A stretch of 64,000 nt of DNA from SZUA-36 sp963704855 (GTDB taxonomy: Bacteria > Pseudomonadota > Gammaproteobacteria > Xanthomonadales > SZUA-36). The stretch covers positions 682,001 to 746,000 of the forward strand of contig CAVPHY010000028.1 of the NCBI GenBank assembly GCA_963704855.1, given 5' to 3'. Both the position numbers and the translations under genes were made by a program. Positions within the stretch are counted from its first letter, which is position 1. Every line of letters starts with the position of its first letter. Shown here piece by piece: positions 16,759 to 25,306 of this stretch. The notes under the pieces were generated by a model that was not told the origin of the DNA, ran no database searches, and saw only the letters and a program-made list of their open reading frames with translations.

Positions 16759-17241
16759 ATCACCATATCCAAAGGCGATCGCATCCATCATCCTCACCAC
16801 GGTATCGGCAAAGTTCAATCCATCCGCCGCAGAAGCTTTTCCGGCGAAAACGGTACCCGATTTGCAGAAATCTTTTTCAAGCGTGAACGCATCACATTAA
16901 TGCTTCGTGAAAACAGTCTCGAAAGCACAATCCGCCCACCGATGGGCCCATCCCTGGCAAAAAAGATTCTCGACCACATGAGAAACTGGCAAGCCAAGGT
17001 CAGCGACCAGTGGAAAGCCCGGGCAAATACCCATCAGGCCTTGATGGATAAAGGCGACCCGCATGCTTTCTCGAAGGTATATAAAGGATTGAGGGTACTC
17101 CAGCAGGAAGATTCCCTGAGTACAACCGACCGGAAGCATCTTAAACAGAGCGCGGCATTTCTTTCTGAAGAACTGGCCAATGCCCTCGGCCAGACCCAGA
17201 GCGAGACGCTGGATCAAATGGCGGAAGCTACGAAGGTTTAA
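16759..17241 (+). CDS. CarD/CdnL-type RNA polymerase-binding regulator with apparent AUC start
   Basis: The frame encodes ~160 residues. The N-terminal Tudor-like RNA polymerase-interaction domain reads ISKGDRIHHPHHGIGKVQSI, then a strand pair and RITLMLRENS. The C-terminal helical domain reads NWQAKVSDQWKARANTH, FSKVYKGLRVLQQEDSLS, and DRKHLKQSAAFLSEELANAL. CarD proteins stabilise open promoter complexes, often at rRNA and stress genes. Between the upstream stop (16744) and M48 (16900) there is no ATG/GTG/TTG/CTG codon, yet the conserved N-terminal domain lies there and a strong ribosome site precedes ATC 16759. ATA 16765 is an alternative. A strong terminator follows. Confidence 0.85.
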   Translation: MTISKGDRIHHPHHGIGKVQSIRRRSFSGENGTRFAEIFFKRERITLMLRENSLESTIRPPMGPSLAKKILDHMRNWQAKVSDQWKARANTHQALMDKGDPHAFSKVYKGLRVLQQEDSLSTTDRKHLKQSAAFLSEELANALGQTQSETLDQMAEATKV

Positions 17242-17252
17242 ACCCACAACCG

Positions 17253-17291
17253 ACAGGGCCAACCGGTATCCCGGTTGGCCCTGTTTTTTTT
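17253..17291 (+). terminator. Strong intrinsic terminator of the CarD-like gene
   Basis: A perfect 14-bp stem, ACAGGGCCAACCGG (17253-17266) with CCGGTTGGCCCTGT (17271-17284), a TATC loop and an eight-T run. Confidence 0.95.
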
Positions 17292-17601
17292 GCCCCGATA
17301 TTATCTTCGCCCGTCCGCGTTACCTGGCCGCTTCGTATCGCCGCCGGCCACCGTGTCTACGCCGGGGGAACGCTTGCTGCTGTGCGGTTCCTGGCCGCTC
17401 GATTGAAATCCGGTTCCCGGGGGGAACTATTCTCGATGGAGGATGTTCTGAGTGGGTCAGCGGAATTGAGTTGACTGCGGTTGAGCGTATCTCTATGCTG
17501 CTGCCGCGGCGGCACCAAGCCAATTCCGCGGAGTGGCCAAGTAGTTCCCGAGGTGGTTTGCGCAACCTTTGCGCACTGAACAAACATGAGGCGGATATAA
17601 G
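17292..17601. other. 310-base GC-rich gap without a gene
   Basis: Short frames on both strands have Arg/Pro-rich, unpatterned translations and no ribosome sites, so I reject them. The stretch must contain the promoter of the DUF4156 lipoprotein gene, but no clear -35/-10 pair stands out. Confidence 0.4.
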
Positions 17602-17922
17602 ATGAAAAAGTACCTGAATATTGCAATCATTACCGTATTAGCGGTATTCCTGCACGGTTGCGCCTGGGTCCAGACCACGCCGTTAGGCGAAGCCGTAACG
17701 GTAGCGTCTGCCGAGGCGGTCAGGGGCTGCCAGCGCAAGAGCAAGGTGACCGTCAGCTTGAAAAACCGTGTCGCTGGTGTCGAGCGCAAACAGACCAAGG
17801 TTGCTGACGAGTTGGCAACGCTGGCTCGTAACGAAGGCGGGCGCCTGGGCGGCGACACTGTCGTGGCCGAATCTGCTATTTCCGAAGGCAGCCAGGATTG
17901 GGGTATTTACGTCTGTAAGTAA
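17602..17922 (+). CDS. DUF4156-like lipoprotein
   Basis: A 106-residue protein with a lipoprotein signal (AIITVLAVFLHGC, lipid-modified Cys at residue 20). The mature part has VASAEAVRGCQRKSKVTVSL and a final IYVCK, giving two cysteines that could pair. This is the layout of small DUF4156 outer-membrane lipoproteins of gammaproteobacteria. Function is unknown. Confidence 0.8.
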   Translation: MKKYLNIAIITVLAVFLHGCAWVQTTPLGEAVTVASAEAVRGCQRKSKVTVSLKNRVAGVERKQTKVADELATLARNEGGRLGGDTVVAESAISEGSQDWGIYVCK

Positions 17923-17943
17923 GGCTTCACCAGCCCCTGATCT

Positions 17944-18801
17944 TCATTTTTTATAGAGGTCCTCGCGGCGGTCACGGAAGAAACCCCATGCGCTGCGGTG
18001 GGTCTTGAGAAAATCCAGGTCGAAGGTGTGTACGAGTACACCTTCTTCTTCGGCACCAAACGCCGCCACCAGGTCACCCCGTTGGTCGGCAATGAAAGAG
18101 TGGCCATAAAAATTCTGCGGAGCGCCAAGGCCCTTTTCGATACCGATACGGTTGGAAGCTACCACCGGCACCACGTTAGAAACCGCGTGCCCCTGCATCG
18201 CACGGCGCCACGGCGCGGCGGTGTCGAGTGACGCATCGTGTGGCTCGGAACCAATTGCCGTAGGAAACATCAGGATATCGGCACCCAGCAGCATCATTTG
18301 CCGCGCCGTTTCCGGGAACCACTGATCCCAGCAGATACCCACACCAATTTTGCCAAATACCGTGTCCCAGACCTTGAATCCAGTGTTTCCCGGCCGGAAG
18401 TAGTACTTTTCCTGGTAACCGGGGCCGTCCGGGATGTGGCTTTTACGATAGACACCCATGATACCGCCGCGGTGATCGAGCATGACAACACTGTTATAAG
18501 TGTGATGCCCATCACGTTCGAAAATGGAAACCGGGATGGCGACTTTCAACGCCTTTGCGACCGGCTGGAGCTTCACAACGCACGGGTGGGATGCGGCCGG
18601 GTAGGCGGTATCAAACCAGCTTTCATCCTGCGTGGTGCAGAAATAGATACCCTGGAAAAGTTCGGAAGGCAGGATGACCTGTGCGCCCTGCTGTGCAGCC
18701 TGCTCGATAAAGGCGATGGTTTTATCAATATTCGCATCCATGTCACTCCCATAGGATGACTGGATGGCAGCGACGGTGATGTTTCCTTTTCTGCTGGTCA
18801 T
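17944..18801 (-). CDS. aguB: N-carbamoylputrescine amidase
   Basis: A 285-residue nitrilase-superfamily amidase that hydrolyses N-carbamoylputrescine to putrescine, CO2 and ammonia. The catalytic triad is visible: E47 (LPSELFQG), K120 (VYRKSHIPDGPGY) and C157 (VGICWDQWFPE). The start at 18801 (MTSRKGNITVAAIQ) is chosen because the family begins just before VAAIQ; the longer frame extends into the upstream gene. It follows aguA by 43 bases on the same strand, completing the agmatine-to-putrescine route. Confidence 0.95.
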   Translation of the reverse strand: MTSRKGNITVAAIQSSYGSDMDANIDKTIAFIEQAAQQGAQVILPSELFQGIYFCTTQDESWFDTAYPAASHPCVVKLQPVAKALKVAIPVSIFERDGHHTYNSVVMLDHRGGIMGVYRKSHIPDGPGYQEKYYFRPGNTGFKVWDTVFGKIGVGICWDQWFPETARQMMLLGADILMFPTAIGSEPHDASLDTAAPWRRAMQGHAVSNVVPVVASNRIGIEKGLGAPQNFYGHSFIADQRGDLVAAFGAEEEGVLVHTFDLDFLKTHRSAWGFFRDRREDLYKK

Positions 18802-18844
18802 GGTTTTTTTCTTCAATCCACCTGCTGAATGACTGTCCGCCCCT

Positions 18845-19834
18845 TCAGGCCGGTTTCTGTTGCGTGATACAGTGAAAGGACCCGCCGCCGGACAATAGAT
18901 GATTTGAGGCAACACCAACAACCCGGCGGTTGTTAAATAATTTCTGCAACGCAGCAACGGCTGTGTCGCCGTAGCGCTCATTGTAAACCGGCATAACGAC
19001 AGCTTCGTTACCGATGATGAAATTCATATGTGACGCGGGCATCATCGCGCCATCGTCATTACATATCTTGCCGGGTGAAGGTATGCGCTTAACGTTCAAG
19101 CCCATCGCGCGTAAATCATCGGCAATCGTGTCATACAGAATCGTATTTGGATCATCGTCACCGCTCGCCGATTGGCACACCACCGTGTCTTCGGTGACAA
19201 ACCGCGCCAGGTTGTCTACGTGGCCATCCGTGTGGTCATTCAGCAAGCCCTGATCAAGCCACAGCACCTGCTTGCAGTGAAAGGCTTCTACAAGCCTTGC
19301 TTCCGCCTTCGCTCGCGACCAGCCGGTATTGCGATTGGTGTTCAGCAGGCATTGCCGCGTCGTAAGGATCACGCCCGCACCGTTGTGTTCCAACGCGCCG
19401 CCTTCGAGGACGAAATTGAAGCGAACGATTTCTGTACCCGCTTCACGAGCCACGATGTCACCGACGTTGTCGTCACCCGGCAGCACATATTTACCACCCC
19501 AACCGTTGTTGACAAAACGCAGCGCAACGAGCTTGCCCTCCATTACCGCAAAGATGGGCCCCGTATCGCGCAACCAGATATCACCAAAGTCTGCCGGTGT
19601 GATTTCGGCATGTGCGCCAAGCATCCGGTTTGCGGATGAAATGGCTTCGTCCCCTCGGGCCAGCACTTTGACGGCATCACCATGAGACAATTCCTTCACC
19701 ATCGCGGCCACTTCGGCCCGCGCCCCTTCAAGCTCATCTTTCCACAGGTCAGTATGGGATGGCCAGGCCGTCCAGATATTCTCGTGGCGAGCCCATTCAG
19801 CGGGTATGTAAGAATCCTTGCGCCTGTCTGACAT
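18845..19834 (-). CDS. aguA: Agmatine deiminase
   Basis: A 329-residue guanidino-modifying enzyme converting agmatine to N-carbamoylputrescine. Signatures are WTAWPSHTDLW, DIWLRDTGPIF, GGALEHNGAGVILTT, NDHTDGHVDN (catalytic His region) and LLSGGGSFHC with nucleophile C322 near the C-terminus. It is first gene of the aguA-aguB pair, so polyamine synthesis from arginine/agmatine is predicted. Confidence 0.95.
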   Translation of the reverse strand: MSDRRKDSYIPAEWARHENIWTAWPSHTDLWKDELEGARAEVAAMVKELSHGDAVKVLARGDEAISSANRMLGAHAEITPADFGDIWLRDTGPIFAVMEGKLVALRFVNNGWGGKYVLPGDDNVGDIVAREAGTEIVRFNFVLEGGALEHNGAGVILTTRQCLLNTNRNTGWSRAKAEARLVEAFHCKQVLWLDQGLLNDHTDGHVDNLARFVTEDTVVCQSASGDDDPNTILYDTIADDLRAMGLNVKRIPSPGKICNDDGAMMPASHMNFIIGNEAVVMPVYNERYGDTAVAALQKLFNNRRVVGVASNHLLSGGGSFHCITQQKPA

Positions 19835-19954
19835 GGTTGACCCTGGGTGCTTCCATCAGAAGTTAATAAGGGCCGAAATTATAGGCCGGGTTGAATGGGG
19901 AGACCAGCGGAAACGCCTGCCGGTCTTTCCCATCTATCGTTAAACTTCGTTGTT

Positions 19955-20407
19955 CTATTTCTCTTCGTAACCGGAAACGTGCGATGCGATCGCTTTCCAC
20001 TCGCCATTTTCTTTTATGAAAACATTGCTGGACTTGTAAGTGTATTTTTCCGCGTTACCGGTTCCATCAATGATGGCAAAACGGTCTTCATAAATGCTCA
20101 ATCTTTCAATTGCATACTCGAATTCACCCGGGTCCCACCGGTTGTTTCGAACATAGTTCAACTCTTTCTCGCGATCTGACCGACTGCCGTCCGAGTCAAT
20201 CATTTCAAATGAGCTGTGTAAAATGGAATCCAACAGTTCTGCATCTTGTGTTTTATAGGCGGTGGGCCAGAGCTTCGTTTTAATTTCCCTTAGACTTTCT
20301 TCATCACCGGCGAACGCCGATGGGCTCGACAGGAAAACCAGCATCAGAAATACGTACAGTCTATTCACTTTGTTTCTCCGGCAGCGAAAAGTCTTCTTTA
20401 ACATCAT
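19955..20407 (-). CDS. Exported SnoaL/DUF4440-like protein
   Basis: A 150-residue protein with signal sequence (LYVFLMLVFLSSPSAFA) and an NTF2-like fold: LREIKTKLWPTAYKTQDAEL, DSILHSSFEMIDSDG, ERLSIYEDRFAIIDGTGNA and SSNVFIKENGEWKAIASH. DUF4440 domains bind small ligands or act as accessory enzymes; no catalytic residues can be named. The start may be M1 or a later Met. It lies downstream of the NamZ gene on the same strand, with a 28-base gap. Confidence 0.8.
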   Translation of the reverse strand: MMLKKTFRCRRNKVNRLYVFLMLVFLSSPSAFAGDEESLREIKTKLWPTAYKTQDAELLDSILHSSFEMIDSDGSRSDREKELNYVRNNRWDPGEFEYAIERLSIYEDRFAIIDGTGNAEKYTYKSSNVFIKENGEWKAIASHVSGYEEK

Positions 20408-20435
20408 AGCGCGAATAATTCATCGAAAAATCGAT

Positions 20436-21641
20436 TTAAGGATAGTACAACGCGGTAGAGCGCTCACCTTCCCATAACCTTTCATCCGAAGACGCGAGCG
20501 CTTCGAGATCAGCAGGTGTGGCGTTATCATCATCCACCCAGAGGCGTAACAGGTCACTGCCGTTAATCAGGTCGATGGCTAGTTGGTCGTGTTCGTACTC
20601 ATATGCGAAATCTCGCCAGATTTCGTAATCGGGGCTGACTTGGCGCAGCGCTTTGAAGGTCAACGCCATCAGGCGCCACGGGCGAAACGCCTGGTGATCG
20701 TAAGCGTCACCCTCTAAATGAATCTGTATTCCAGCACAGAGCTGACCCACGTGTTTTTGAAAGGTCGGCTCAAACCAGCATTCGCGTAAGCTGCAGCCTT
20801 CCATCCATTGGGGGGCGATACGCTCCATCGCTGTGAGTAGTTTGCGTGTATCGATATCCGGTGCGCCGAACAACTCCAGTGGACGCGTGGTGCCGCGGCC
20901 TTCCGACAGTGTTGTGCCTTCCAGCATCACCGTTCCGGCGTAACATCGGGCCATCCAGAGGTTGGCGGCATTGGGGCTGGGGTTGATCCAGTTGCGTTCA
21001 TTCAGCGGCCAGCCATAGCCTGGGGCCGTAGCGGGTTGCCAGCCGTTCATGGTGATCACGTCATATTCCACGTCCAGACCCAGGGTGCGGATGAACCAGC
21101 GGCCCATCTCGCCCATGGTTAACCCATGCCGCATCGGCATCGGACCGGCACCGACGAAACTCTCCCAGCCGGGGCGTAGTATCAACCCTTCCACCGGGCG
21201 GCCGGCAGGGTTGGGCCTGTCCAGCACGATTACACGCTTGTTGTATTTGGCGGCTGCTTCCAGCAGGTATCTCAGCGTCGTGATAAACGTGTAAATGCGG
21301 CAGCCGAGGTCCTGCAGGTCCACCAGCAGCACATCGAAATGCTCCAGCATCTCCCGGGTGGGGCGGCGCACCTCGCCATAAAGACTGAAGACCGGTATGC
21401 CGTGAACCGGGTCCCGGTAGTCTTCCGACTCGATCATGTTGTCCTGTTTGTCACCACGCAAACCGTGTTGTGGTCCGAAGGCGGCGGTCAGGTCGATATC
21501 GTCCAGCGCGGCCAGGGCATCCATGGAGTGCACCAGGTTTCTGGTGACCGAAGCTGGATGGGCCAGCAGTGCAACCCGCTGGCCCTGCAATGGTTTGCGC
21601 AGCCGGGTTTCTTCAAGTAGACGGTCAATTCCAAATTTCAT
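20436..21641 (-). CDS. DUF1343/NamZ-type exo-beta-N-acetylmuramidase
   Basis: A 401-residue protein of the DUF1343 family, whose characterised member NamZ removes N-acetylmuramic acid from peptidoglycan fragments (GH171). Seen: GIDRLLEET, RVALLAHPASV, AFGPQHGLRGDKQDNM, IPVFSLYGEVRRPTREML, VLLVDLQDLGCRIYTFITT, VLDRPNPAGRPVEG, TMGEMGRWFIRTLGL, WINPSPNAANLWMARCYAGTVMLEG and SEGRGTTRPLELFGAP. No signal peptide is present, so it may act in the cytoplasm on imported turnover products. The thiamine-binding gene lies just upstream on the same strand. Confidence 0.92.
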   Translation of the reverse strand: MKFGIDRLLEETRLRKPLQGQRVALLAHPASVTRNLVHSMDALAALDDIDLTAAFGPQHGLRGDKQDNMIESEDYRDPVHGIPVFSLYGEVRRPTREMLEHFDVLLVDLQDLGCRIYTFITTLRYLLEAAAKYNKRVIVLDRPNPAGRPVEGLILRPGWESFVGAGPMPMRHGLTMGEMGRWFIRTLGLDVEYDVITMNGWQPATAPGYGWPLNERNWINPSPNAANLWMARCYAGTVMLEGTTLSEGRGTTRPLELFGAPDIDTRKLLTAMERIAPQWMEGCSLRECWFEPTFQKHVGQLCAGIQIHLEGDAYDHQAFRPWRLMALTFKALRQVSPDYEIWRDFAYEYEHDQLAIDLINGSDLLRLWVDDDNATPADLEALASSDERLWEGERSTALYYP

Positions 21642-21670
21642 CGGGTTTTCCTAAACAAGCCACGATCGAA

Positions 21671-21976
21671 TCAGTTTTCTGCGAGTTTTTCTTCCACGCT
21701 GTCCAGTTTATCCTGCATGCTCTGCTCGCGGTCAACGCGCGTGCCTGCCTTGATGGTGGTGGTAATACGCGGCGCCCCCATCTCGTGGATCACCTCGTGG
21801 CACTTCTTGACCACTGCGAAAACTTCGTCCCATTCACCCTCGATGTTGGTGCCATAGGCGTGCAGCATCGATTTCAGACCGGCTTCCCTGATAATGCGTT
21901 CGCAGGCAGCCACGAACCTGGAAACCGACAAGCCGGCCCCCAGGGGTACAACGCATAAATCGATAATGACTTTCAT
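21671..21976 (-). CDS. MTH1187-family thiamine-binding protein
   Basis: A 101-residue protein of the YqgV/MTH1187 type. VIIDLCVVPLGAGLSVSRFV opens the ferredoxin-like fold, with GLKSMLHAYGTNIEGEWDEVF, KKCHEVIHEMGAPRITTTIKAGTRVD and a C-terminal helix. The family binds thiamine or related pyrimidines. The start at 21976 is chosen because the fold begins with MKVIIDL. It is 29 bases upstream of the NamZ gene. Confidence 0.88.
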   Translation of the reverse strand: MKVIIDLCVVPLGAGLSVSRFVAACERIIREAGLKSMLHAYGTNIEGEWDEVFAVVKKCHEVIHEMGAPRITTTIKAGTRVDREQSMQDKLDSVEEKLAEN

Positions 21977-22060
21977 AAAAATATCCCTGCTAAACCTCGT
22001 CCGCTTTGCCAACCATATGATGCTCCACACCCTCTGAAACGGGAACAAAAGCTCGCTATA

Positions 22061-22948
22061 TCAATTCGGCGGCTCAAAACTCTGGCAGTGTTCCAGCAGC
22101 CAGTCCCGGAAAACCACCACCTTTGGCAGATCGAAATAATGCGGGGGCGCCACGAAATAGTGGGACCAGTCGGCTTTGACCACGGTATCTATGGGCCGCA
22201 CCAGGCGGCGCGCCTCGATTTCGCGCGCAGCCAGTGACCAGCGTGTCAGTGCGATACCTTCACCCTGTTCAGCGGCCATCAGGATGCTGATCGAATCGCT
22301 CAGTAAAGTCCAGCGGCTGTCCCGGCCGCTTTCCCCGAACTCCCGGAACCAGGGGTCCCAGACATCGCTCGGTGCAAACAGGAGTTCGTGTTTCTGTAGC
22401 TCCTGGACCGAGTTGATCGGGCCGGTTTTCTTGAGCAGACGACGGCTGCAAACCGGAAGAATCCAGTCATCCATCAGTTTGACGGATTTGAGTCCGGGCC
22501 ACTGGCCGCTGCCCAGGCGAACCGCTGCGTTCATGTCAGTCTGATAGAAATTCACCAGCGCATTGTCAACGCTGATCCTCAGATCCAATTGGGGGTTCGC
22601 GCTGTAGAACCCGGGTAGACGCGGCATCAGCCATTTTTGCAGGAACGAAGGCATCATGCTGATACTCAACACGCCTTCGGTGCGGTCCTGGCTGATTACC
22701 TCTACCGCCCGGCGTAACTCCGCCAGACCCCTTTGCACACCGGGCAGGAGCTTGCGTCCGGCCGCGGTCAGTGAAATCTGGCGCCCCTGGCGATGAAATA
22801 GCGGCTGATTGAGTCGTTGTTCCAGCGCGCGGATTTGCGTGCTCACGGCCGCCGGTGTCACGTTCAGTGCCTTCGCGCCCCTGGCAAAGCTCATATGCCT
22901 CGCCACGGCTTCAAAAGTGCGTAATGCATTGAGTGGAGTAGTGAACAT
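22061..22948 (-). CDS. LysR-type regulator (GcvA-like)
   Basis: A 295-residue regulator starting at MFTTPLNALRTFEAVARHMSF. The winged helix includes GAKALNVTPAAVSTQIRALEQRL and FHRQGRQISLTAAG. The effector domain includes LSISMMPSFLQKWLMPRLPGF and AAVRLGSGQWPGL, as in GcvA/AmpR-like members. It is divergently transcribed from the small frame at 23131 and the receptor channel gene, its likely targets. Confidence 0.9.
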   Translation of the reverse strand: MFTTPLNALRTFEAVARHMSFARGAKALNVTPAAVSTQIRALEQRLNQPLFHRQGRQISLTAAGRKLLPGVQRGLAELRRAVEVISQDRTEGVLSISMMPSFLQKWLMPRLPGFYSANPQLDLRISVDNALVNFYQTDMNAAVRLGSGQWPGLKSVKLMDDWILPVCSRRLLKKTGPINSVQELQKHELLFAPSDVWDPWFREFGESGRDSRWTLLSDSISILMAAEQGEGIALTRWSLAAREIEARRLVRPIDTVVKADWSHYFVAPPHYFDLPKVVVFRDWLLEHCQSFEPPN

Positions 22949-23130
22949 AGTGATTAAGAAAAACTTAACTGACAACCAATAAAAACCGTTGGTCAGTATT
23001 GTGCTTTTTCACTATCATTGTCAACTGAAAGATATAGTAAATAAATACTTATACGATATTTTTCATTCATACAATTATTACAGATTTATGACAAAAACAG
23101 ATAAATTTTACCCAACGAGGAGATAAGAAA
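22949..23130. promoter_or_regulatory. AT-rich divergent promoter region of the LysR gene
   Basis: 182 bases, strikingly AT-rich compared with the surroundings, lie between the LysR start and the small frame. Stretches such as AGTAAATAAATACTTATACG contain LysR-like T-N11-A candidates, but no single operator can be fixed by eye. Confidence 0.4.
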
Positions 23131-23343
23131 ATGTTAATTAATAGAATACGCGATACGTATCGGGAAATCACCGGGTTCATTGAGCCGGCCGCGCCCGTTT
23201 CGATGGTTCAGAGTCACCGTCCTGCGGCAAATGCGGACAACATCACAACATCGGACAGGCAGGCAAGACGTCAGCGCCGCCAACGCAGAACAGAGCTGAC
23301 TGGCTTGCGCAATATCAGTGGCTGGACAGTTCGTAGCTGGTGA
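23131..23343 (+). CDS. Small Arg-rich protein divergent from LysR
   Basis: A 70-residue frame with a strong ribosome site (GAGGAGAT, ~23117-23124) and a terminator 50 bases after its stop, both arguing for a real gene. The N-terminal half is neutral (MLINRIRDTYREITGFIEPA). The C-terminal half is strongly basic (RQARRQRRQRRTELTGLRN) and ends in GWTVRSW. The basic segment recalls small DUF1127-type proteins, but I cannot confirm membership. Confidence 0.55.
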   Translation: MLINRIRDTYREITGFIEPAAPVSMVQSHRPAANADNITTSDRQARRQRRQRRTELTGLRNISGWTVRSW

Positions 23344-23392
23344 TGTCAGGGCCTAAAAAACCAGAACAACAGCAACTCAACCCATCAATCTG

Positions 23393-23438
23393 AGGGGTTC
23401 GGCTTCCCGCCAGGTACAGGGGACCGAACCCCTTCTTT
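23393..23438 (+). terminator. Intrinsic terminator after the small Arg-rich gene
   Basis: AGGGGTTCGG (23393-23402) pairs with CCGAACCCCT (23424-23433), followed by TCTTTT. The 21-base loop is long but the stem is perfect. Confidence 0.75.
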
Positions 23439-23589
23439 TATACACTTACAAAATTCGAATTGTTTCGTTCAGCTTTTCAGCACACCATGACTTTGTTGGT
23501 TTAAAAAGATATGAGCAACCGCGCAGTAGGTTTTTCATCCTGTTAATATTCAGCATTATGCACAGCGTATTCACTGGAAGGCAGCGCTT

Positions 23590-24684
23590 ATGATTCTCAG
23601 GCTAATTCTCCTGGTTGCCTCACTGGCATTTACCTCAACGGTCTTTACAGCCGAGCGCAGTGAGATGACAGCGGCAAAACTGAAGGTTGCCGTCGCTGAA
23701 TGCCCACCATTCGTGATGGTCGAAAACGGCCGGATTACAGGGCTTGCAGTTTATCTGTGGGAGCGGATAGGCAGTGATATGGGGCTCAGCTGGGACTATG
23801 TCCAGTATCCGTTGGGTGATTTGCTCGAAACCATCGAAAGCGAGGATCCAGCCGTTTTACCAGACGTCGGCATATCGTGTACTTCCGTAACCGCGGAGCG
23901 TGAGGAACTGATCGACTTCTCCCACTCCTTTCACGAAACCTATACGGCCATCGCCGTCCGGCAAACGACGCTTTGGTCGGCCGTAACCGGCTTCTTAACC
24001 AGTCCACAGGTACTCAAGGCTTTATTTATCGTGCTGGGGATCGCTATTTTTATCGGCGGTGTTTTCTACCTGCTCGAGCACAGGACCAACAAGAAACTTT
24101 TCTCCAGCGATTCATTCCTGGGAAGGATAATTGAACCGGTCATCGTCGGCCTGATGTTCGTAAGCAGCGGCCCCATCCGCTTTTACCGTTTCAAAACGCT
24201 TACCGCCCGCGTTCTGTCCGCTGTTCTCACGCTGAGCAGCACGTTTCTCATCGCGGCAATTACCGCCGTGCTCGCCAGTTCATTCACCCTGAACGCGATG
24301 ACAACCGATGTTCGAACGCTGGATGACCTGAGAAACCTGCAGGTCGGTGCGCTTGTCGCCTCAACCTCATCGGCCTTCCTTGATGATAACGGTATCAGGC
24401 ATCAGACCCGGCCGGACCTGGATACCCTGGTAAACGACCTGGACTCGGGCGGGCTGGATGCCATCGTCTCGGATGCAGCCTTTCTTACCTACCGGATCAA
24501 CCATGGGAAACGGCAGGGGAAGTTCCAATCACTGACCGTGTTGCCCTATAAGCTCGAGGCCCAGAATTATGCCTTCATCCTGAAGCAGGACAGTCCGCTG
24601 CGTGAAGGTATCAATCGCGCTCTTTTGACCGAGCGTGTGCAACGGGACTGGCGTGACAAGATACGGGAGTATCTCGGGGAATAA
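23590..24684 (+). CDS. Bacterial glutamate-receptor-like (GluR0-type) ligand-gated channel
   Basis: A 364-residue protein. After a signal peptide, a solute-binding lobe (LKVAVAECPPFVM, GLAVYLWERI, VGISCTSVTAEREELIDFS) is interrupted at residues ~142-232. The insert is TM1 (ALFIVLGIAIFIGGVFYLLEH), a pore-loop-like segment (FLGRIIEPVIVGLMFVSSGP) and TM2 (LSAVLTLSSTFLIAAITAVL). The second binding lobe follows (RTLDDLRNLQVGALVASTSS to the end). This is the GluR0 layout. The GluR0 potassium filter TVGYGD is not present; VSSGPIRFYRFKT takes its place. Ligand and ion are unknown. Confidence 0.8.
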   Translation: MILRLILLVASLAFTSTVFTAERSEMTAAKLKVAVAECPPFVMVENGRITGLAVYLWERIGSDMGLSWDYVQYPLGDLLETIESEDPAVLPDVGISCTSVTAEREELIDFSHSFHETYTAIAVRQTTLWSAVTGFLTSPQVLKALFIVLGIAIFIGGVFYLLEHRTNKKLFSSDSFLGRIIEPVIVGLMFVSSGPIRFYRFKTLTARVLSAVLTLSSTFLIAAITAVLASSFTLNAMTTDVRTLDDLRNLQVGALVASTSSAFLDDNGIRHQTRPDLDTLVNDLDSGGLDAIVSDAAFLTYRINHGKRQGKFQSLTVLPYKLEAQNYAFILKQDSPLREGINRALLTERVQRDWRDKIREYLGE

Positions 24685-24721
24685 ACATGGAGCTACTTTC
24701 CGGTGGCCAGGGTTCGATCTG

Positions 24722-25237
24722 ATGAAACTGAACACAGACCTCTCGATTAACGGCAAGCACTATGCAAGGGGCAGCCACGTTCCCTGGTACGGTATCTATC
24801 CCTTTTTCCTGGTGCATATGCTGATGTTTGGTCTATCCGGCTTTTTTATGGCCTATGCGGACGATGGTCCCGGGCTTGGCTTTCTCTATCTGCACGGCGG
24901 TTTTGCCATCCTGGTTTACACGATTTTTTATCTGGCGATATTTGGTGTGGATGAGGTGAAGTGGATGTTCATCAATGCAGCGCTGGGCCTGCTGGGTATC
25001 TACGCACAGATCGACTGGATATTGTCGCTTTTTGGCAAGCGCGCCGGTGATTTTCCGGCATCGGTGCATGTCGTTCCATTCCTCTACTACATCCTTTACA
25101 CGTTTCTGCTTTACCAAATGGTGCTCGATGTATCCGGCGCCCGCGAAAGCCCGGAAAGAAAAAAGACCGTGGAAGGTATTTATGTCGTGGGCTCGGTGCT
25201 GGTTTACGGGTCACTTTACCTGACCCGACCGGGGTAA
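24722..25237 (+). CDS. Hypothetical four-TM membrane protein
   Basis: A 171-residue protein starting at ATG 24722, 37 bases after the channel gene and probably in its operon. TM segments are near WYGIYPFFLVHMLMFGLSGF, FAILVYTIFYLAIFGV, MFINAALGLLGIYAQIDWIL and the C-terminal VVPFLYYILYTFLLYQM plus GIYVVGSVLVYGSLYL. The family is not recognised. A longer in-frame extension would overlap the channel gene. Confidence 0.65.
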   Translation: MKLNTDLSINGKHYARGSHVPWYGIYPFFLVHMLMFGLSGFFMAYADDGPGLGFLYLHGGFAILVYTIFYLAIFGVDEVKWMFINAALGLLGIYAQIDWILSLFGKRAGDFPASVHVVPFLYYILYTFLLYQMVLDVSGARESPERKKTVEGIYVVGSVLVYGSLYLTRPG

Positions 25238-25306
25238 ACGGCCGAAAATCGGACCACTGATGCGGGTACTACCCACTTAAAAAGGCAGCACCGCTCGAAG
25301 CCACGC

